Shown: piece after piece, positions 35,601-49,193 of the stretch
Position numbering within the stretch: the stretch's first letter is position 1
Layout of the letters: each line of letters opens with the position of its first letter
DNA from: Rotaria sp. Silwood1
Taxonomy: Eukaryota; Rotifera; Eurotatoria; Philodinida; Philodinidae
NCBI GenBank assembly: GCA_905250075.1
Contig: CAJNOP010000021.1
Span: forward strand, 692,363-756,362
Length of the DNA: 64,000 nt
Direction of reading: 5' to 3'
Translations under genes and position numbers: made by a program
The notes under the pieces: generated by a model
Databases searched by the model: none
Told to the model about the DNA's origin: nothing
The model's input: only the letters and a program-made list of their open reading frames with translations

Positions 35601-38145
35601 ATGAATGCCGAAGACAAAGTTTTTAAAATACAGTTTTTCTGTTATCATTCCAATATCAATAACTATTCTTACTCAAAAATCATTTATGTCGAATTTTGTC
35701 AATCTATGTATAGATGGTTTCAGTGTTGCAGTATCATTGGAGCGAAGAGAAGTGATCTGCAAAAAATGAGTTCACTATTTCGAAGTATAGAATCAATTTT
35801 TACAGATAGCTGAAAAAGTTTAGCTGTGTCTTGATATAGTTGCATACTCAAGTACGATATTCGCTGGTAAAGCAAATCTGTTAAAATAATGTTGAATATA
35901 TGATGACATAAATAAGAGTCAATGTTTATGAGCAGCCAACAATTAAAAACAAACAATCGTTTTCCGGGGCATAAGATGATCATTAATTGTTGAATCATGA
36001 TGAAGGTCTAAACATTGGCTATAGCTTGAATAGATCAGAATTCATTCTATTAATCGCTACCTGCAATACTATCGTATTCATTTGTCGAAATATAGACTCA
36101 CGATTTAATTAAGTGAACACTGCTATAGCATGTCTCTAAGATATCCCATAAAACAAACATGTGTTTTAATGAATTATCCATGTTGGTGTGAGTGTAGGTC
36201 TGCGTATACGGCGAGTGGATGTGCATATGGATCTTCTATTCTTTCACTTTCATCCACGCTCACACCTATATTCACATTCTAAACTTTCACAGCGTCTGCC
36301 GAGAAAATTGAAGATTTCAGTTAGAAAAATAGCAAGTAGTCATGATCTACTCATACTAATCTGTGCAAAAACTGATATTTTAGCAATAATATTATCGCTT
36401 TTACTATTGACGACTTTTTCGATAAGTATTCTGCTAAGTTCGTTCCAAAATTTCTAAACTCATTGCTCATGAAAGGAAGCAACTTTTTTTTTAGTAGCGT
36501 AAATCAAAGTGATCTCAAATCTGCGTCATTTTCTCGATAGAAGGTCCAAAAATTTATAAAAACGTGATAGCTGTCTTCCTAATTCTTCCAATCCAACGGT
36601 CGGGTTTGATTTTGTAATTTTACCAAATCTCACAAGTAGACAGTATGTTTTTAAACGATTCGGACGCATTTAAAAGTGATAATTTAATCTTGTTCCTTGT
36701 TTGATATATACAGCTTCTAAAATTCCCAACAAGCACCCTTTTTCGGAACTTTTTCACAACCAAGCACACCAGAGAAAGAAGTTTTAGTTTTCTATTATTT
36801 CAGTGAAAAAATTCTGTGTATCAAGTTTTGCTAAGAATATCCTTGGAACTGATGATCGGAAACTATGACTTCGTCTTCTTAAAATTTTGTGAAGATAATC
36901 TTTGAGATTATGAGAACAAGTTTGAGTGGTTCAACGTTTGATTCTATTTGGATGACATTGATATAATTGCGGTATGTGTTTGCAAGAATTCTTCGATAAC
37001 TGTAGGACTGTTCTGAATTGACATTTTCATCACTGTATGGATGGTTTTCTGAATACATCTTTGATGATTGTGCAACGTGTGATAGTTGTCTAGTTGTTTG
37101 AATAAGTTTCTTGGGTTCTGAAGAATTCCTTGTTTTTTTTACAGAAATATAAACAAGAAATTATGTCAAATGACTGTCATTCTAAGAGTAATTTTGTTGG
37201 TTATCATCTATTATATTTACATCACTCATTGTTGTGGGTGTGGATGGTGATTTTGGTGTGGGCGTGAAAGTAAGAGAAGCGAAGATATCGATCCACAGAC
37301 CCAGAGAAAACGCATCAAATATTTTAGATAGTAGAAAGAAGTCTTATTAGTGTTTTTATTTTTGAATAAATTATTCATATTGTCACACACTTTTACCAAC
37401 GGAACTTAGTGAAATATGTCCGAACACTAATATAAAGACATGCGTTTTACATACAGAAAAATGATGAGCTATAAACTGTCGAAAACATAATGCTTTTCAA
37501 TACTACTTGATAGTTATGTTCACATAAAAAACTTCTTAAATTTTAATTCATTCTAATTTAAGAATGTATTTAGCAATGTACAACTCAATGTTCTACATTT
37601 TCTTTTCTTGCTTTTAAGATTGAGCTAAGCGAGGTTCATGGACCCACGTATTACTTGTTTTGCATGACAGAATATAGTTTGCATTGAACAAGACCCTTAT
37701 TTGTTATCGATTTGTTACGCATATAAAAGTTATTGGAACGATTAAAACATCAATATTTTCCAATGATCGTTGGAAAAAAGAATGCATTATATGAGTTTGT
37801 GTAGAAATGGTTTTTCATTCGTTTTGTATAGAACGAATGACTGTTGGATATATCTTTCTCTAAAGACGAAAGCAAGCTTTGTTTTCAATCTAATTAAATA
37901 ACTATGAAACAATCAAAACGAAATAGGAAAGAGGACGATTCAACTGTACAAATATTGATTTGTAAATTGTATATTATTATCGTCATTTTACTTGTCTATA
38001 GAATCTTTTATAAACAAAAACTCTGTAATAAGAACGAAATCAATGAACTCTGGTGTTGGTTCAAACAAAACAATGACGAAATAACATTTAAAATGTATTG
38101 AAGCGATGCAATAAAACGAATAAAAAGTTTAAATAGTTAAAGTCA
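32622..38145. other. Long gene-poor stretch of 5.5 kb
   Basis: No supported gene. Frames of 60-92 codons (for example 35720-35998 minus, 36188-36457 plus, 37904-38101 plus) lack splice structure, conserved motifs or consistent codon bias. Two G-rich/GT-rich tracts stand out: 36183-36275 (GTTGGTGTGAGTGTAGGT ... CACGCTCACACC, a weak inverted pair) and 37230-37268 (TTGTGGGTGTGGATGGTGAT then GGTGTGGGCGTG). Confidence 0.5.
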
Positions 38146-38915
<770 letters not shown>

Positions 38916-38980
38916 GAAAGATGAATGCAGAAGAAAAAGAAGAACTATATTTATTTGAAAAAAATGAAAAGAAAAAAGGT

Positions 38981-40128
38981 TTATTTTTTCTTGAGCTTCT
39001 CAGTAAGTTCAGGTAAAATTTTAAATAAATCACCAGTAAGTCCATAATCAGCTATACTAAATATTGGTGCATCTCCATCTTTATTAATTGCAACAATAAC
39101 TTTACTATCTTTCATGCCAGCAATATGTTGAATAGCACCTGATATACCAATAGCAACATAAAGTTCAGGTGCAACAATTTTGCCTGTTTGACCAATTTGT
39201 AAATCATTTGAACAATAACCAGCATCAACAGATGCTCGTGAAGCACCAACAGTTGCTTGACCAGGAAATAGATCAGCTAAATCATAGAGTAATTTGAAAT
39301 TTTCTTTGCTTTTAAGTGCACGACCTCCAGAAAATATCTATCAATAAAATAATAATATAGAAACATAAATTTTCAATATACATATACATACAATTCGAGC
39401 ACTAGATAATTCTGGTCGTTCTGATTGTTGAACTTGTTGTGCAACAAATTCTGATAAATCATTTTTTATTGATGAATCAAGTTTTTCAACTTTGACTTCT
39501 CCACTTCCAGCAGCTTGTTTAGCTGCTTCAAATGCTGTACCACGTACAGTTATTATTTTAACTGGATCATTTGATTTAAGTTTGAGTATAGCATTACCAG
39601 CATAAATTAAACGCATAAATTGATCTTTATCAATTATTTTTGTGATATCCGATATAGGTTGTACATCAAGTAAAGCAGCTAAACGTGGTAAAATACCTTT
39701 AGTAAATGTTGATGAACCACCAAGAATATGTGTATAATTATTTTTCTTTTGTAAATCAAGTAAAACTGGTGTTATAGATTCACTAAGTAAACCTTTAAAT
39801 GCAGCATTTTCAGCAATAAATATTTTTTTTATATTTAAATTATTAAATTTTTGTAATTGATTAGCAGTTTCAGTTGTCTTTTCAGAACCAAAAATAATAC
39901 AATCAACATCTTGTTTCAATTGGCTAGCAGCAGTTAATCTGAAAAAAAAATATATATATTAGAAAATAATCTCCATAAAAACCAATGAAAAACATACGTA
40001 TGCAGAGTAACTGGTGCAAGTTTACCACCTTCGACCTGTTCAGCAAGTACAAGAGTACTAGCAAAGCAACGCGAATGAATCGTCGATGTTGCTAAACGAT
40101 TTAAAAAATGACGAGAATGTAACATCAT
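38981..40128 (-). CDS. ETFA: Electron transfer flavoprotein subunit alpha, mitochondrial
   Basis: ETFA with ETFB carries electrons from acyl-CoA and other dehydrogenases to ETF-ubiquinone oxidoreductase in the mitochondrial matrix. Three phased exons, 39998-40128, 39392-39938 and 38981-39337, encode 344 residues (human 333). The N-terminus [17 protein letters not shown] is a plausible mitochondrial targeting sequence before [10 protein letters not shown]. The N-terminal domain has [20 protein letters not shown] and PISDI. The C-terminal FAD-binding domain has [48 protein letters not shown] and [16 protein letters not shown], all the expected FAD contacts. Two adjacent ATGs at 40128 and 40125 can start it. 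A divergent gene starts 547 bp upstream. Confidence 0.96.
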
Positions 40129-40675
40129 CTAAAACAAGATTATAATCTTATAATATATATTTAAATGAATCTATCGTCGTATTCATATTGATATAACAAT
40201 CACCAACATCGAATATATCTTTGATTGGATAAATTCTATCGGAAAACTTTGAGGATGAAACTAATTAGCTAAACATATTTTGAATTAAAGAATTTTAGCA
40301 ACTTTTCTCAATTGCTGTTAAACGAATTGATAAGCAATTTTTCTAGAATTTCAATAATTCACAAGCAACGGTACAGACAATTGTACAAGAACTACAAAAA
40401 ACAATTAATTTCATGAAGTATCAAGTAATTTTTGCTAAAATAAATGATGTTCTGGTATGATCATCATTACGAGCAATAGTTCAATAAATCAACAATACCA
40501 AATACTAGTACAGGTGATATACCTTTTGTTTAAAAGAAAACCGATAGATTTGAAGAATCAACTAAAAGAAAATAGAATAGGTTTGCAATAATTATAAATT
40601 AAAAATAAAATTTCGGGTAATTTTTTTTTGTAACTATGAGTTATTCTTTTCTAATCTATATCTCATAATAAATAT
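40129..40675. promoter_or_regulatory. Divergent intergenic region ETFA / orphan gene
   Basis: 547 bp between head-to-head starts; presumably both promoters and 5' UTRs. No specific site recognised. Confidence 0.4.
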
Positions 40676-41191
40676 ATGGCTAATGTTTTCACACGTCGTT
40701 CACATTATCCTCGTTATGAATCTTATCGTTCACAATGGTTATCTTTACAATTAAAAATTTTCAATTCATCGAACTCTAAACAAAATCAACCATATAAGAT
40801 AGTTAAGAGTTGTTCTTCTTCAAAATTTGATAATTCTAAAATACAAATATTATTCAAAAGCAATCAAAGACGTCCTTGCTCTCCCTTATTCACTACGTAT
40901 ACACATGATTATCGACCATGGTCATACGCAGATATAAAACTATCGAAAAACCAAAGCTTTGTTCAATATGATGAAGTAGCTGAATCTAGTGTACCAGCAT
41001 TAACTACAGTGTCTATGACATCAAAACGATATGCATTACCGAATGTAACATTACCCATACCAATACGATGTTGTTGTACACATTCAAAACAATGGAAAGA
41101 TCAATGTCTAACACAAACACAAACTAATTATTGGAAAAATTTGTCTTGTTGTGGTATTATACATGAAAAAGAAATTAATAAATACAACTAA
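40676..41191 (+). CDS. Hypothetical 171-residue protein, cysteine-rich C-terminus
   Basis: A single open frame with codon use like neighbouring genes. The protein is basic and rich in Ser, Tyr and Lys, with no signal peptide or membrane segment. The middle has RRPCSPLFTTYTHDYRPWSY, and the end clusters cysteines as RCCCTH, DQC and SCC. Short tyrosine/proline strings of this sort are seen in ciliary microtubule inner proteins, but that is only a resemblance in style. No family is recognised. The stop is 305 bp from the convergent aminopeptidase stop. Length, start context and codon bias favour a real gene. Confidence 0.55.
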   Translation: MANVFTRRSHYPRYESYRSQWLSLQLKIFNSSNSKQNQPYKIVKSCSSSKFDNSKIQILFKSNQRRPCSPLFTTYTHDYRPWSYADIKLSKNQSFVQYDEVAESSVPALTTVSMTSKRYALPNVTLPIPIRCCCTHSKQWKDQCLTQTQTNYWKNLSCCGIIHEKEINKYN

Positions 41192-41496
41192 TAAAAATTA
41201 CAAAATCGGTAAAGATAAATATATGACTGATAATAAAATAAGAATTTTAAATATTCTAACACATGATTGGTGAATCGCCTTTCTTCTCTCATCTACAGAT
41301 GTCGTATGTAGATAGCAATAGACAAACTTATATTATTATATTTACTTCATCATCTGAAAAAATAAGAGTTACCAAATATGAAATAATATCAATTCACTTC
41401 ATTGGATCTTAAGTGATGTGATCATATCGAGAACAAAGCTCGTAATTAAATATTTATTCAAAATCAAATTTTTTTTATTTTATAATATTCATGTTT
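41192..41496. other. Convergent 3' gap
   Basis: 305 bases between facing stop codons of the orphan gene and the aminopeptidase. AATAAAA near 41232 could serve the plus-strand gene. Nothing else is seen. Confidence 0.5.
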
Positions 41497-44391
41497 TCAA
41501 AGTAAATGTATTAAAATCAAAATCAAAGTTATTAAAGATGATGAACTAATGCTTATGAATGCTTTATTAGATGGCTTTGAGGTTGTTGTTGATAGAGGAT
41601 CTAGTTTTGCTGTACGAGTACGTAATGCATTTAAAGCGGCGTCATCGCCTATAAGTAAAGGTTCTAAAATTTGTGCCACTTTTACATGATATTGATTAAT
41701 AGTATTTAATTGTGCATTTGTTAATAATGTAACATCAATCAACGAACGTTCGTATGGTACAAATGTGATTGTATTAAAACGTAAATATTGTGTATTGTCA
41801 TATGTACTCCTGTTTGCTAATATAACTTCCATGTCATCTTCTATACGAATACCAAAGTCACCTGGTTTATAAAATCCAGGTTCATCAGAAAGAAATACTC
41901 CATCGGCTAATGCTTCTTCATATTCACTGTAGGCAGATGCAATTCGTTGTGGACCTTCGTGTACACTCAAAAAATGACCAATACCATGACTATAAAAGGA
42001 TAAAAAGCTTGTTAGTGCAGCCTTCTTGGGGCTGAAACGAAAGAACTAACATATCTTCTTTATCTTCATTATACTTATACAAAATATACAAAGTGTAAAA
42101 CTTCTAAAAGATGATAATTCTTTTGCGATAATAATGGATTGTCAGCAAATACTATGCTTCTGTTTATTTTTATATTTTAAACAGCAATTTTTTGTTATTC
42201 ATTTTCATAATTTACTATTTTTAGTTTATTCATTGATTTGATGGACAAATAAGCTTGTTGTGCTCATTCATTATATCTATATCAGATGTGATTGATTTAT
42301 TATGTATCTTAATGAAATTTGAAACGCTGATATCGATTATTCTCGAAAATTAGAACTTAATCAGCTCATATTTTTGTGTTAATCATGTGACGTGTGTAGG
42401 AAATTAAAAAATTGTCTCTAATATCTATCATGCAATCGTTTATCTGCACAAAAATTATAAACTGCGTTATTTAGAATACTAAAATAATCTCTTTCAATCA
42501 TTTAAACTTTAAGGAAGATTCTGAAATGTTCTAAAACCTTCTAAGCTTCATTAGTCATGTCAGTCAGAGCCTTTAATACCGATTGCTAAGATATGTAAAG
42601 TGAAGCCTAGAGTCGCAAAAACTTCGACTTAAAACTTGCATTCACTATCTTCTTCGAAAATATACGTGAGTTCCACAACATATTTATTATATTGCTATGA
42701 AAGTTTTTAGAGATAGTAGTTTAATGAAATAATAAAATTATACGAACCCTACTCCATGCCCAAAGGTCATGCCATCTCTATACAAATGCATACGACCAAG
42801 ATGATCAAGTGATCGACCATATGTTCCAGCAGGAAAAACAGCATCAGCAATATCAAGTACACCTTGAAGTACACGTGTATAAGCACGTTTCTCTAAATCT
42901 TTTGCAGTGCCAAAGTGATGTGTTCGTGTTATATCCGTTGTACAATCAAGATATTGACTACCAGCCTGGAGAAAGAGTCCTTTTGTTTTTATTTAATATT
43001 TATTTCAAATATTTACACTTACATCAAGTAAATAAATTCCATTTTTAGTAATTAATCGAGCAGTTGCTGGTATTGCTGAATAATGAACTATAGCTGCTCT
43101 ATCACCCGATGCTGATATAGGTCGAAAACTTGGAAATTGAAATTTATCTTGTTGTTTTTGATAAACAAGTAATTGTTCAGATGATTGAGTTTCATTGACA
43201 GATTTTCCATCATTTAATTGTTGTTCAAGCCATCCAAGATGTTTCATACGAGCAACAGCATCACGTATTTGACAATCTTGCATTCCTTTTCGTTCTACTG
43301 GATTTTTTCTTGCTTTTGTACGTTGTACAGGTGAATTTGTTAATGGTAATAAGAGTTTATTATTAGGTATCAAATTAAATATAGCTTGTGATACTTTAGC
43401 ACTCGTCCAAATCTTACTAATACTTGCATTAGTAGCTGTTGCATTTAAATGTGACCAAAACATGGAATAACTAAATATACGAACGCCAGGTGGACGTTGA
43501 CTAGTACTGAGTTGTGCCAAATTAACAAATAACTCAGGTTGATTAATTTCATAATCAACATGTACTATAGCATATGATTTAAAAAAAGGATTATATGGAA
43601 TATCAGAACCACGTAAATTAAATAACCATGCAATTTCATCAAGAGCACTTATAACAGTTGTTGTTGCACCACGTCGTTTTAATTCATTTGTTGTGCGATT
43701 CAATTTTTGAGCAACAGTCTCTCCTGCATATTGAAATTCATGAGTGACAATTGAATTTTGTGATTGTTCTGGTCGTTCACTAAGCCAAATACGATTGACT
43801 AGATCATCAACCGGACGAAGTTGTTTTCCGATTTCTTTTAATGCAGTATTAGCTGATGTCCACCATGATGTTGTAGTGAATACAGCTGTAGTACCTGGTG
43901 GCTAATAAAGATAAGAATTGAAATAAATATATTTCGAGTATATCCAACAAATAATATCAAATATGAAGTCTTACCAATGTAGTTTGATTTGCTTCTGAAA
44001 CTAACCAATTAATAAGCATTGGTACGCCTGGATTTCTATCTCTCATCAAAAGCCAATTTGCACAATCAAGTTGTTCCTCAGCTTGAGTAAAATATCGGCT
44101 ATCCGTCCATAAAGCTGCTGTTCGCAAGGAAACGACTGCTATACCGGCTGAACCACTGAATCCTGTAATCCAATCACGACGTTTATCGTACGGTTGTGTA
44201 TATTCACTCCCGTGTTCATCATCAGGAAAGATAACATATATACCAATACCCTCATTTTGCATTTCTCGACGAAGATTACTCAAAATTGTTGATGTGTTCT
44301 TTTGTGTTGAAGTTGGTGTACATGTGTTCTGATCCGCTCCATTAACGAATGAACTACTGAACGTTATTAGAAGTAATGTGAAGAGAAACAT
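41497..44391 (-). CDS. XPNPEP2: Xaa-Pro aminopeptidase, secreted/GPI-anchored (aminopeptidase P)
   Basis: Aminopeptidase P removes an N-terminal residue before proline using two metal ions. Four phased exons, 43975-44391, 43023-43901, 42748-42965 and 41497-41989, encode 668 residues (human XPNPEP2 674). A signal peptide MFLFTLLLITFSSSFVNG opens the protein. The N-terminal creatinase-like domains include DWITGFSGSAGIAVV and ALWTDSRYF. The catalytic pita-bread domain has metal Asp at residues 432 and 443 (LLDAGSQYLDCTTD), FGHGVGHGIGHF, VHEGPQ, EPGFYKPGDFGIRIED and a final glutamate region. After DPLSTTTSKPSNKAF comes a hydrophobic tail SLITLILILIHLL to the stop, which is a GPI-attachment signal as in XPNPEP2. 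The usual glycine after the YxD of the metal loop is cysteine here. Intron 3 is 0.76 kb. Confidence 0.93.
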
Positions 44392-46099
44392 ATTTGAAAT
44401 TCACTCTAAAGAAAAACGAAGTATCACTTGTTATTCTTGTTGTCGTGAACAGCAATAATAATAGAAGTTTTATAGAAAATGATGATGGTTTTTTTTATGA
44501 CTTATTTGCTTTCGATATCGAGCAGGTAGATGATTTGTTCGAGTAATTTATGTATTCTTGTTTTTTTTTGTTGGTATTTTATATAATGTTGTGCTTTACG
44601 ATCAATACAGCAGACAAAAGAAATTTTTTTATCGATGAGTTTACAGCAAATAATCATGGCCTACTACAATCGTCATTTCATCGTAGACATTAGTTTCATC
44701 ATTGAAAATTTTTAAAATAAGCATAATTTTTTTTTCTTAAAGCATTATTATAGATAAGAAAAGAAACGAAAAAGGATGTAGAGGATGTATGAACGTGTCT
44801 TCTTGATTGCGAACGAAAATCAAAGCAATTAGCATGCCGACAGTGTGGATGAGGGCTGAAATTTTGTCCGCAATTAAGAAGTAGCCAGAATGAAAACATT
44901 TAGATTAACTCAACTGATGTCGAAGTCTATGTTCTTATGAGAGTTATGATGTTTGAAATTACTAAAGTGGAAAATAGAACGCATAAACAAGCAATTAGTG
45001 AAACGAAGATGACACTATGAGCATATTGGGAAGAAATAGTGAGTGTATGTACGTTTTACTCTTACCTACCTATTGAATCCTTGATCATCTACTAAATAAT
45101 AATTTGTATTGTTTCGATGTTGGAATAGGTCGACATACTTATCTTTTGACATTTCAATCTATCAACATCTTCTTTTTCGACATTTCTATATGTGGCATTT
45201 ATACTTTCCGAGTTTTGACTTTCGGCATTTTCCCTATATTTTGTTTTTGACCACAGAAGAATCTATAGATATTTATATGTACAAAATTACTCTGTAAATG
45301 GATTGATTGAATAAACTATATAGAATATCATCTTAATAATCCATATAAATCTCTTAGGAGCAAATGATTGATAAGTTTCGAAGAATTCTTGATATTGTAC
45401 ATTACTGTAACCTGAATAAATTAGACTTAAATTTTAATGCATAATTTTCCTTGTAATTATCATAGACCAAAAGTCAATGTATAAAGACTTGCCGTATTAG
45501 GCAATGATTTGATTTTATATTCGACACATCTTTTGATTACATTATATTTTTGAGTGTGTAGTCGTATTTATTTTAATAAAATAACGTGCGAATATGCACG
45601 TATTTAACAACCATGGATTAAAAATGTTTTTGCCAAATAGAATAAGATACATACGTGACTGATTGTCATTTCAATCTTTCATCAATCTATCAAATGTACC
45701 GCCATATGAATATCAAAATTTCAAGGAGAAAATATAATCCATCAACATCATCCTTGAGATATATATTTATTATTACAATTGCTAAGCCAACCAAGGATAC
45801 AGTCAAATATAATGATATTGCTTGCAAACAATAGAAGATTCAAGTTTCTAAGAAAAATTGTTTTTGTATCATTACACATAATTATTCAATTTTAAATAAA
45901 CTAAACAAGTATTTCATTTCTAATTGATAAAATATTTTATTTGATGATCAACAAACATACATACATACATACATTGTTCTTTATTTTTTTTCTCTTTTCA
46001 TTTACTTATCCATCTCTTGTCATTTATATATATAATGTATATACAAAAAAAGACTGTTTTTGTTATAGAATACAGATATCTATGTTGATTGTTGATCTT
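44392..46099. other. Intergenic upstream of aminopeptidase, downstream of STUB1
   Basis: 1.7 kb, AT-rich. A short ATAC microsatellite (ACATACATACATACATACAT) sits at about 45955-45974. No gene recognised; the frames at 44699-44899 and 45109-45297 are unsupported. Confidence 0.5.
45955..45975. repeat. (ATAC)n microsatellite
   Basis: About five perfect ACAT units in the 3' flank of STUB1. Confidence 0.8.
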
Positions 46100-49012
46100 C
46101 TAGAAACATTCGGAATTAACCCATTCATTTTCTTTAATGAATTTTTCGACTATTTCTTTAAGTACAAGATTATTAACAAGTTGTTCGACGACAAGTGGTT
46201 TATTAGCAATTGGATCAAGATGACTAACTTTATAGAGATTTTCTTCGATACATGATCGGCAATAAGTAATACCAACTAAAAAAAGAAACAAAATAGATAT
46301 AATATTTTGTTTGTTTCAATTATATTTTGTTTTCTTTTTTTAAATATTTACATGGTGTAATCACTGGATCCCTCATAAGATCATAGCAAAGTTTACATGT
46401 TAAATATTCAGGTATTTCACGTCGTTTTCTTCTTATATCAACTTCATTAAATAAATTATTCATTTCATTTAATGATTGATCCGTTAACTGTTCTATTTCA
46501 TGTAATGCTTGTTCAAGTTGTTGATCAATAACAATATTCATATCAACATTATTTGTTGTTGTTATTATTTTTGGACTAACGGAAACAAATGAACTAAGAT
46601 TTGTTGTTGTTTGTTGATTATGATGATTTGTCATTTTCGATAAATAACATTTTAAAATCGAAAGACCGTTTGTTGATGATTGTGTTGAATCTTTTTCTTC
46701 TAAATATTTTTCAATACGTGATTGCATACGTCGTTCTTTATCAGATTGTATTAATGAACGAAGATATGTTTGTAAACTTATTTCATTTTCAATACGTTTT
46801 TGTTCCATAAGAGAAAAACGACGTTTTTGTGCATAACGTAGTAATCGTTGAATTTCATCACCGAAATTTTTATTTTGAATCTAATTGAAATAAATATAGA
46901 AATTTTTATGTTGAAAGATTAGTAAAAAAAAAAAAATATCAACAAACTTTGCTTAATTCAAGCGCTTGTTTAAAACATGTTATTGCCTCATCATATCTTT
47001 GTTGTTCAATATAATATTGACCTAAATATGCGTGAGCTTTAATATAATTTGGATCGAGATCAAGACAATGACGAGCATCTTGATAAACTTTATCCCATTG
47101 CTTTAACTTTATATAACATAATGCTCGATTTACGTAATAAATTGCTTTTTCACCATTTTGTTTTAATGCTTGATTATAACAATGAATAGCATCATTATAC
47201 TTTCTTTGTAAAAAATGTTTATTGCCTATGAAACAAAACACAACCGATTAAATCATTTAGATTTTCAAAAGAAAATCACTCTATTATATTTCATATCTGA
47301 GTTCGACTGACAATTTTCTTTGACACTGTCATACTGACAATGGATCTGCACAATGTTTTCTGATATACTAATCTTGTGTAATCAAATTATTTTCTACATA
47401 TGTTTACCATATGTCTCATGTGGAAAATTTCCCAATTGATTAATGGCTTTTAAGTCGAGACTACGTATGTCATATAGACCTGAATGATTTTTGAATGTTC
47501 TGGAAAGAGTTCGGACTCTTAGCTTACTACTACAAATATACTGCATGTTTACGATATTTTTTTTAGATGAATGCTGTGATCTGTCTCAGAAACATTAGAA
47601 AAACTAATTTTCGAATATCGATTGAAACTTTGCATAGAGACAAGATGAGAGATATGTGGAATCGGGATCATAAAAATTTGATCTCGCACGTTTCTCAATA
47701 AGACTTAATGAGAATAGTCTTTTAATGAAAGCGCCAGGTCATTTGCTTTGCTCTTACCATAAAAATATCTTGATATAGGAGTAACGAAAAGATCTAAACC
47801 TTTCACAATAAACTATTGTCATTAAGCCCTGTCTCTGTACAAAGTTCCAAGTCGAAATTGGAAAATCAGTTTTTAGGATCTTCTTGAACGGGATCACGAC
47901 ATTTAGGATCTACATAAAACACTTAGATCTGACTCAAAAAAGGTTAGTTCGTTGGTAATTTCTCTTGACAGCTCAAAGAAAAAAGATTTTTAATGATCAA
48001 TACCAGTCTCGATTTCATCTCTGGTCATATCTTTTTTTAATACAAAAACAGCTTTCAGCTAGTATTATTCGAACTCAAGCATTCAGACTTCGAAGTTCGA
48101 CTTCAACTTCGATTTCAAATCCGAATTCTTCGACATCAACAATTATTGTTACTAAAAAGAAGGACAAATTTGAATTCTAAAAAAAAAAGACCAACCAATT
48201 ACTGTTGTCACAAACAAATCTCAATACTTTGAAATACATTTCGATAGTAAGAATAGAAAATAAGTTTTATCACCGCCGTTTGTAACTTCAATGACTAAAT
48301 ATCGAAGATAGTTTCAGTGATTCTCATAATATAGAAAGCCTTTTTGATTTGTATTTTTACTACGTTTTTACGCGATTTGTTAATATAAATATCTCTCTAA
48401 TTTATTTGTGAAGCTGAAAAAAACAGGATATTTTTCTTCGCTACTTGCCATGACTTCAAAAAATTTTCTTTCAGTGGTTTTAATTTCAATTCTATCGAAG
48501 ATCAAATAGTTCTATACAAAAACTATACTTCGAATATCATGCCACTGTTAAATACGATACAGCTACTTTATTCTTCAAGCAAATTACAACAACATTTCCG
48601 GTATTTGATCTAACACAGAATTAATTGAAACTCGAGCTAATGATACAAAACTCTGTTTACTAATTGTTACTAGAGCCTCTCTAAAAACCACTGGATGACG
48701 CAAAATCTAGAGACTATCAGGTATATTAATCTTGTATACTTAAAAGAAGATTGAATGACTATCGTTGACACTCTATTCTTCGTATTTAGTATCAGTTTAG
48801 TTGAAGTTTGACAAAAACCGAAGTATGCTCGTTTTTGTTTCGAAAAATCACTGGTCTGCATGCCTTCTTAAATTTTCTAACAAAAACTACAGCTCAATAA
48901 ATATATCTGAAATAATAAACCCACAATGACAACATACATAACGATGTTATAAAAAGACTTTCTCTTAATGCTGACCTTTCTCTTTGATTGCTTCTCCTTT
49001 TTCAGCAGTCAT
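46100..49012 (-). CDS. STUB1: CHIP co-chaperone E3 ubiquitin ligase
   Basis: CHIP binds the EEVD tails of Hsp70/Hsp90 through TPRs and ubiquitinates clients through a U-box. Four phased exons, 48976-49012, 46948-47225, 46352-46880 and 46100-46275, encode about 339 residues (human 303). Exon 1 encodes MTAEKGEAIKEKG, matching the KEQG lead-in of CHIP. Three TPRs follow (YNDAIHCYNQALKQN, YYVNRALCYIKLKQWDKVY, AHAYLGQYYIEQQRYDEAI), then NFGDEIQRLLRYAQKRR and a charged dimerisation coiled coil. The U-box begins REIPEYLTCKLCYDLMRDPV and continues GITYCRSCIEENL, HLDPIANKPL and LVLKEIVEKFIKEN. A serine/threonine/asparagine-rich insert of about 40 residues lies between TPR and U-box and explains the extra length. 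The first intron is 1.75 kb. The exon 2 lower border abuts a poly-A run and may be one base off. Confidence 0.93.
47226..48975. other. Large STUB1 intron 1
   Basis: 1.75-kb intron with a GTCAGC donor. AT-rich; includes a TTCGAC/TTCGAT-rich stretch at 48060-48140 (ACTTCGAAGTTCGACTTCAACTTCGATTTC). The frames inside it (47965-48180 plus, 48670-48861 minus) are not genes. Confidence 0.55.
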
Positions 49013-49193
49013 CGTTGCAACATTTCAATGTAAAAAAAAAGAAAGAAGAATCTAAAGATAAAAATATTTATAAAAGAAAAGCACCAATAAAAATAATTAA
49101 AAAAAAACGCAAGATCAGATTAGATAATAGCTTAAATAACTGAAGCTATCAGTATAACAGAAAGCAATAATATTCCTCTTTTTTTTTGTTCAT

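Noticed and set aside
37904..38101. 65-codon plus-strand frame with a hydrophobic middle
   Set aside because: No relatives recognised, no promoter or splice context, and length within chance for this composition.
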